This document shows positions 53,892 to 56,505 of a stretch of DNA of 56,505 bases, piece by piece. The DNA comes from an uncultured Verrucomicrobiota bacterium (GTDB taxonomy: Bacteria > Verrucomicrobiota > Kiritimatiellia > RFP12 > UBA3636). Below the pieces are notes generated by a model that saw only the letters and a list, made by a program, of their open reading frames with translations, did no database searches and was not told the DNA's origin. The position numbers and the translations under genes were made by a program. The stretch is from assembly GCA_949285835.1 (NCBI GenBank), contig CASEAR010000088.1, positions 1 to 56,505 of the forward strand, read 5' to 3'. Each line of letters begins with the position of its first letter. Within the stretch, counting starts at the first letter, position 1.

Positions 53892-54862
53892 ACGCGCACC
53901 GTGAGCATCGAAACAAATCCGCCCTCCGCCGGAGAAGCGGAAAAATCACCCATACATGCCGGAATCAAACACGATCTGCCTGCCGGTATTGTAAAATCTC
54001 CGGCCGCAGTCGTCAGTTTCACCGGCGACGCCGGGACAAACATCGCGCAGAAAGAGGTACCATCGCCCGCAAAGTCCTCCCGGTCTGTCAGCATATAGCG
54101 TTCCATCGAAAAATAATCGCACCTTAACACTCGATCCCGGCGGTTGCATTGATTCGACGGAGTCATGGGGACGGCGTCGATCATGCCGATATCCGGCATA
54201 TGCCAGTCTATCACGTTGAGCGCTTCTTCTATATGAAGCTGCCGCCCCCGCCCGTCCGGCCCGACCCTGTTCCAGTCAAACACACGGTAAGTCGTGTTGG
54301 AATTCTGCTGCACCTCGAAAATCAGACATCCATCGCATATTGCGTGCACAAGGCCGCCGGGAATGAACACCGCCTTGTCCCTTACCACGTCCACATACGA
54401 TATCTGCTCTTCAAGCGTCTTGCTCTTTATCGCGTCTCGAAAGATTCTGGGCCCCACTCCGCGTTTGAGACCCGCACATATCCTGGCCCCTTCCGGGGCG
54501 TCAAGAATGTACCACATCTCCGTCTTCGCTTCCCCGCCGCAGCGTCCGGCAGACTCATCGCTCGGATGCACCTGAAGACTGAGCTTCTGCTTGGCGTCAA
54601 TTATCTTGAAAAGCAACGGAAATTTAGATCCGGCACAATGCGTTCCCAGAAGTTCAGAACCGAACTCTTCGCACAAGGAAAGAAGCGTCCTCCCGGCAAG
54701 CTCGCCGTTTTCCACCACGCTCATCCCGTCCGGATGCGCGCTGATCTCCCACGACTCCGCGCACGGACACGGCGTTCCGGTTCTGGAAAATTTCTCTCCA
54801 ATCCGGGTACCGCCCCAAATATAGTCTTTGTATACAGGTTTAAATAAAAGCGGATACAACAT
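53888..54862 (-). CDS. manA: Mannose-6-phosphate isomerase, class I (short type)
   Basis: 324 residues, the size of the short bacterial type I isomerase. It interconverts fructose 6-phosphate and mannose 6-phosphate with zinc. 'LYPLLFKPVYKDYIWGGTRI', 'AESWEISAHPDGMSVVENG', 'LLFKIIDAKQKLSLQVHPSDE' (zinc ligands QVHP), 'EMWYILDAPEGARICAGLKRG', 'VFIPGGLVHAI' and 'FEVQQNSNTTYRVFDW' are diagnostic. The ATG at 54862 is preceded by GAGG at six bases. With the guanylyltransferase at 10213-11316 it supplies GDP-mannose. It is the first gene of manA, pilin-like, GT90, ettA. Confidence 0.95.
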   Translation of the reverse strand: MLYPLLFKPVYKDYIWGGTRIGEKFSRTGTPCPCAESWEISAHPDGMSVVENGELAGRTLLSLCEEFGSELLGTHCAGSKFPLLFKIIDAKQKLSLQVHPSDESAGRCGGEAKTEMWYILDAPEGARICAGLKRGVGPRIFRDAIKSKTLEEQISYVDVVRDKAVFIPGGLVHAICDGCLIFEVQQNSNTTYRVFDWNRVGPDGRGRQLHIEEALNVIDWHMPDIGMIDAVPMTPSNQCNRRDRVLRCDYFSMERYMLTDREDFAGDGTSFCAMFVPASPVKLTTAAGDFTIPAGRSCLIPACMGDFSASPAEGGFVSMLTVRV

Positions 54863-54895
54863 GCCAAACCTCACTGAATTGCCACAGACGCCCTG

Positions 54896-54925
54896 ATTTT
54901 ATCATACAGGCGGAACACATCGCAA
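54896..54925 (-). promoter_or_regulatory. Possible promoter of the manA operon
   Basis: On the minus strand TTGCGA (54925-54920), an 18-base spacer and TAAAAT (54901-54896), about 35 bases before the manA start. Both boxes deviate from consensus, so this is tentative. Confidence 0.3.
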
Positions 54926-55041
54926 GGAAACGCGGAAAAGAGAGGCTGCAAAATCGCAACCCATCAAGGTAAAGCATGAAATACCATCGGGATAAAGTAT
55001 GAAATAATTGAACCAGAACGAGACAATAAGCCCCGCAAAAA

Positions 55042-55586
55042 CTAGCAGATGTTTCTCTGAAATTCACCTGCAATGTTATTACCCCATTTTACAGGCCGAT
55101 CCTGTGGCCACGAATTTGCCCAACTTATAGCAAATTCCTTCCCGTCAAGGTAAGCAGAAAGCAAATTCCAACGTTCGCAACATAACTCTTTTGCCGACAT
55201 CGGCAGGAAATACATATATCGTGACCATGAATCTTTGACAAATTCAGCGACCCACGATACGGAACAAAAAAAACACCTCTAAATTCCACGTTTCGCCTTT
55301 CTCCTAAAGGTTCACGAAAGCTTACAAGAATGACTCATGATATTTCCCGATACCCCCTTTACATCCCATTCATAGCCTTCCTATCAATATCGGTTATTGC
55401 GGTATGCATTGCGTGATGTTTTGACTTGGATCGAGATCGTTCTTTTCCCATCAGTAGCTGGTGCCATAAGATCAACACTGGGGTATTTCCCAAGGTGATG
55501 GCAACATTTATCTTTCGTACGGACAGATTATATGCAACGTAAAACTGCCCGGCAGTTCATATAAATTGTGATCTTCCTGCCGACAT
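55042..55586 (-). pseudogene. Decayed PD-(D/E)XK-like nuclease-domain protein
   Basis: A GGGAGG site precedes an ATG at 55586. The frame reads 'MSAGRSQFI(stop)TAGQFYVAYNLSVRKINVAITLGNTP', shifts by one base near 55478-55484, then 'SVDLMAPATDGKRTISIQVK' and 'TSRNAYRNNRY(stop)(stop)EGYEWDVKG'. It continues with 'FVKDSWSRYMYFLP', 'SAKELCCERWNLLSAYLDG' and 'WANSWPQDRPVKWG' to a stop at 55042. The D...(I/V)QVK pattern is that of a restriction-nuclease-like fold seen in small bacterial proteins of unknown role. Five in-frame stops and a frameshift exclude function. About 180 codons in total. Confidence 0.75.
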
Positions 55587-56097
55587 GATAGTGAGCCTCC
55601 CGACGTCATACGACAACCCTCTTTAAAAGTATGCTCTGGAGAAGTATTTTTCAGAGAATTTTCACCATAATCGCGGCACATTGTGTCATAAAGACAGGCA
55701 CTGTACGCACTGAAGGTACGCTGACGAGATCCGTGAAAATGCCGATGACGGCGCCGAACTGTACGCACGTCTGCGCCGCAATGGGTAAAGAAACCGCCTA
55801 GAGCGCTAACTGTATGGCGCGGCGCCTCTACCCGAAAAGCACTGCTTCCCCGAGCATGGAGCCATCCAACAACCTCTACACCTCGATCCACAGGATTGTC
55901 TCGCTAAACGGAACGACCGCAATACAGGCATACCGCATGGCTTCATGAAAACTGTTCCATTTAACCAGCAGCGCACTTGAAGAATCGAAAGAGTGTCTAC
56001 GCCATTTTGGGCATAAAGTCCTTTCGTCCCTAATCGGCTGCTGGCACACGGAACAAATTCAACAGCACTTCAATATACAGTTTGTATTGTTTCCATC
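55587..56097. other. Intergenic stretch with a possible transposase relic
   Basis: About 510 bases without an intact gene. On the plus strand 55720-55788 reads '...IRENADDGAELYARLRRNG' before a stop, reminiscent of the 'GGxLYxxLRRxGK' region of IS30-type transposases. Downstream frames are too broken to confirm. No promoter for the Sel1 gene is expected here because that gene is read towards this region. Confidence 0.25.
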
Positions 56098-56505
56098 TTA
56101 GTCACTATAGCGATCCAATACGTCTCGCGCATCCGCATCTCCCTGATCCGCGGCCATCCGATACCACCTCACAGCTTCACGCTCATCTTTCTCAACGCCA
56201 TTGCCATTCATATAGCAATTACCAAGATTGTATTGCGCGGCCGCATCTCCCTGATCCGCGGCCAAGCGGTACCACTTCACTGCTTCACGTTCGTCCTTCT
56301 CAACACCTGTACCTTCCGCATAGCAAAAACCAAGATTGTTTTGCGCATTCGCATATCCCTGATCCGCGGCCAATCGGTACCACTTCACTGCTTCACGCTC
56401 ATCTTTCTCAACGCCATTGCCATTCATATAGCAATTACCAAGATTGTATTGCGCGGCCGCATCTCCCTGATCCGCGGCCAAGCGGTACCACTTCACTGCT
56501 TCACG
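56098..56505 (-). CDS. Sel1-repeat protein, 3' part, continues beyond the window
   Basis: The visible 135 residues consist of about three and a half Sel1-like repeats of 36 residues. Each has the pattern 'EAVKWYRLAADQGDAAAQYNLGNCYMNGNGVEKDER' with small changes, and the protein ends '...ADARDVLDRYSD'. Sel1 repeats are TPR-like helical pairs that bind other proteins and are common in signalling and host-interaction proteins. The frame is open to the window edge, so the start, any signal peptide and the number of repeats are unknown. At DNA level the repeats are 108 bases long, and every second one is identical. Confidence 0.9.
   Translation of the reverse strand, partial: REAVKWYRLAADQGDAAAQYNLGNCYMNGNGVEKDEREAVKWYRLAADQGYANAQNNLGFCYAEGTGVEKDEREAVKWYRLAADQGDAAAQYNLGNCYMNGNGVEKDEREAVRWYRMAADQGDADARDVLDRYSD
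56175..56505. repeat. 108-bp tandem repeats in the Sel1 gene, with an exact 115-bp duplicate
   Basis: Bases 56175-56289 and 56391-56505 are identical over all 115 positions and lie 216 bases apart, that is two 108-base units. The unit between them differs at several positions, giving an A-B-A pattern that runs off the window. Such identity, including third codon positions, points to recent duplication or gene conversion. Confidence 0.95.

Noticed and set aside
1..56505. CRISPR array, phage structural genes, replication origin or rRNA genes
   Set aside because: I looked for regularly spaced short repeats, capsid/tail or integrase genes, DnaA-box clusters and rRNA segments and saw none. The only tandem repeats are the Sel1 coding repeats.

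Overview
The window looks like a chromosomal piece of an anaerobic, glycan-degrading bacterium of the PVC superphylum, most likely Lentisphaerota (Victivallis-like) or Kiritimatiellota. This is inferred from gene content, not from a marker gene: V/A-type ATPase subunits in the order E-DUF2764-A, glycoside hydrolases of GH2, GH29 and GH116 type, a CE15-like esterase, an animal-type UDP-glucose dehydrogenase, an oxygen-sensitive class III ribonucleotide reductase and NfnAB. Most of the sequence is moderately GC-rich. The first 5 kb and the last 1.5 kb are visibly more AT-rich and hold decayed genes.

Layout. 1-5.2 kb: tRNA-Gly(CCC), tRNA-Pro(UGG), a heavily mutated IS3-family transposase remnant, an intact maltose O-acetyltransferase-like gene and a MATE efflux pseudogene. 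5.2-21.4 kb: one long minus-strand run, read from 21.4 kb downwards. It begins with V-ATPase E, DUF2764 and A, then HrpB helicase, a lactate/malate dehydrogenase-like protein, a CE15-like esterase, a GH2 protein lacking its catalytic motifs, mannose-1-phosphate guanylyltransferase, an HNH protein, NadB, a GH29 fucosidase and a toroid/lyase-like protein. Many of these genes overlap by four bases. 21.5-25.7 kb, plus strand: GH116 and UDP-glucose 6-dehydrogenase, divergent from the V-ATPase genes across a shared promoter region with a palindrome. 25.9-30.7 kb, minus: lipoprotein, PlsC-like acyltransferase, polysaccharide deacetylase, MurG and FolC. 31.7-38.8 kb, minus: NFU scaffold, NfnA, NfnB, Nudix, XseB, sugar-ABC ATPase, double-ACT protein and UPF0210. 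38.8-41.9 kb, minus: RibH, NusB and an ABC-F protein. 42.1-46.8 kb, plus: a MacA/MacB-type export system, a cyclophilin and a dCMP deaminase. 47.2-50.3 kb, minus: class III ribonucleotide reductase split into a large NrdD and a 60-residue protein carrying the glycyl-radical motif, then NrdG, with a candidate NrdR site upstream. 50.8-54.9 kb, minus: ManA, a pilin-like small protein, a GT90 glycosyltransferase and EttA. 55.0-56.5 kb: a decayed nuclease-like gene and the 3' part of a Sel1-repeat gene that runs off the window.

Functionally, ManA and the guanylyltransferase make GDP-mannose and Ugd makes UDP-glucuronate. The hydrolases point to degradation of fucose-, glucuronate- and glucose-containing polysaccharides. 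The most unusual features are the two-polypeptide NrdD, a 25-bp perfect palindrome carried in frame inside hrpB, the stranded V-ATPase gene block and the apparently non-catalytic GH2 protein.
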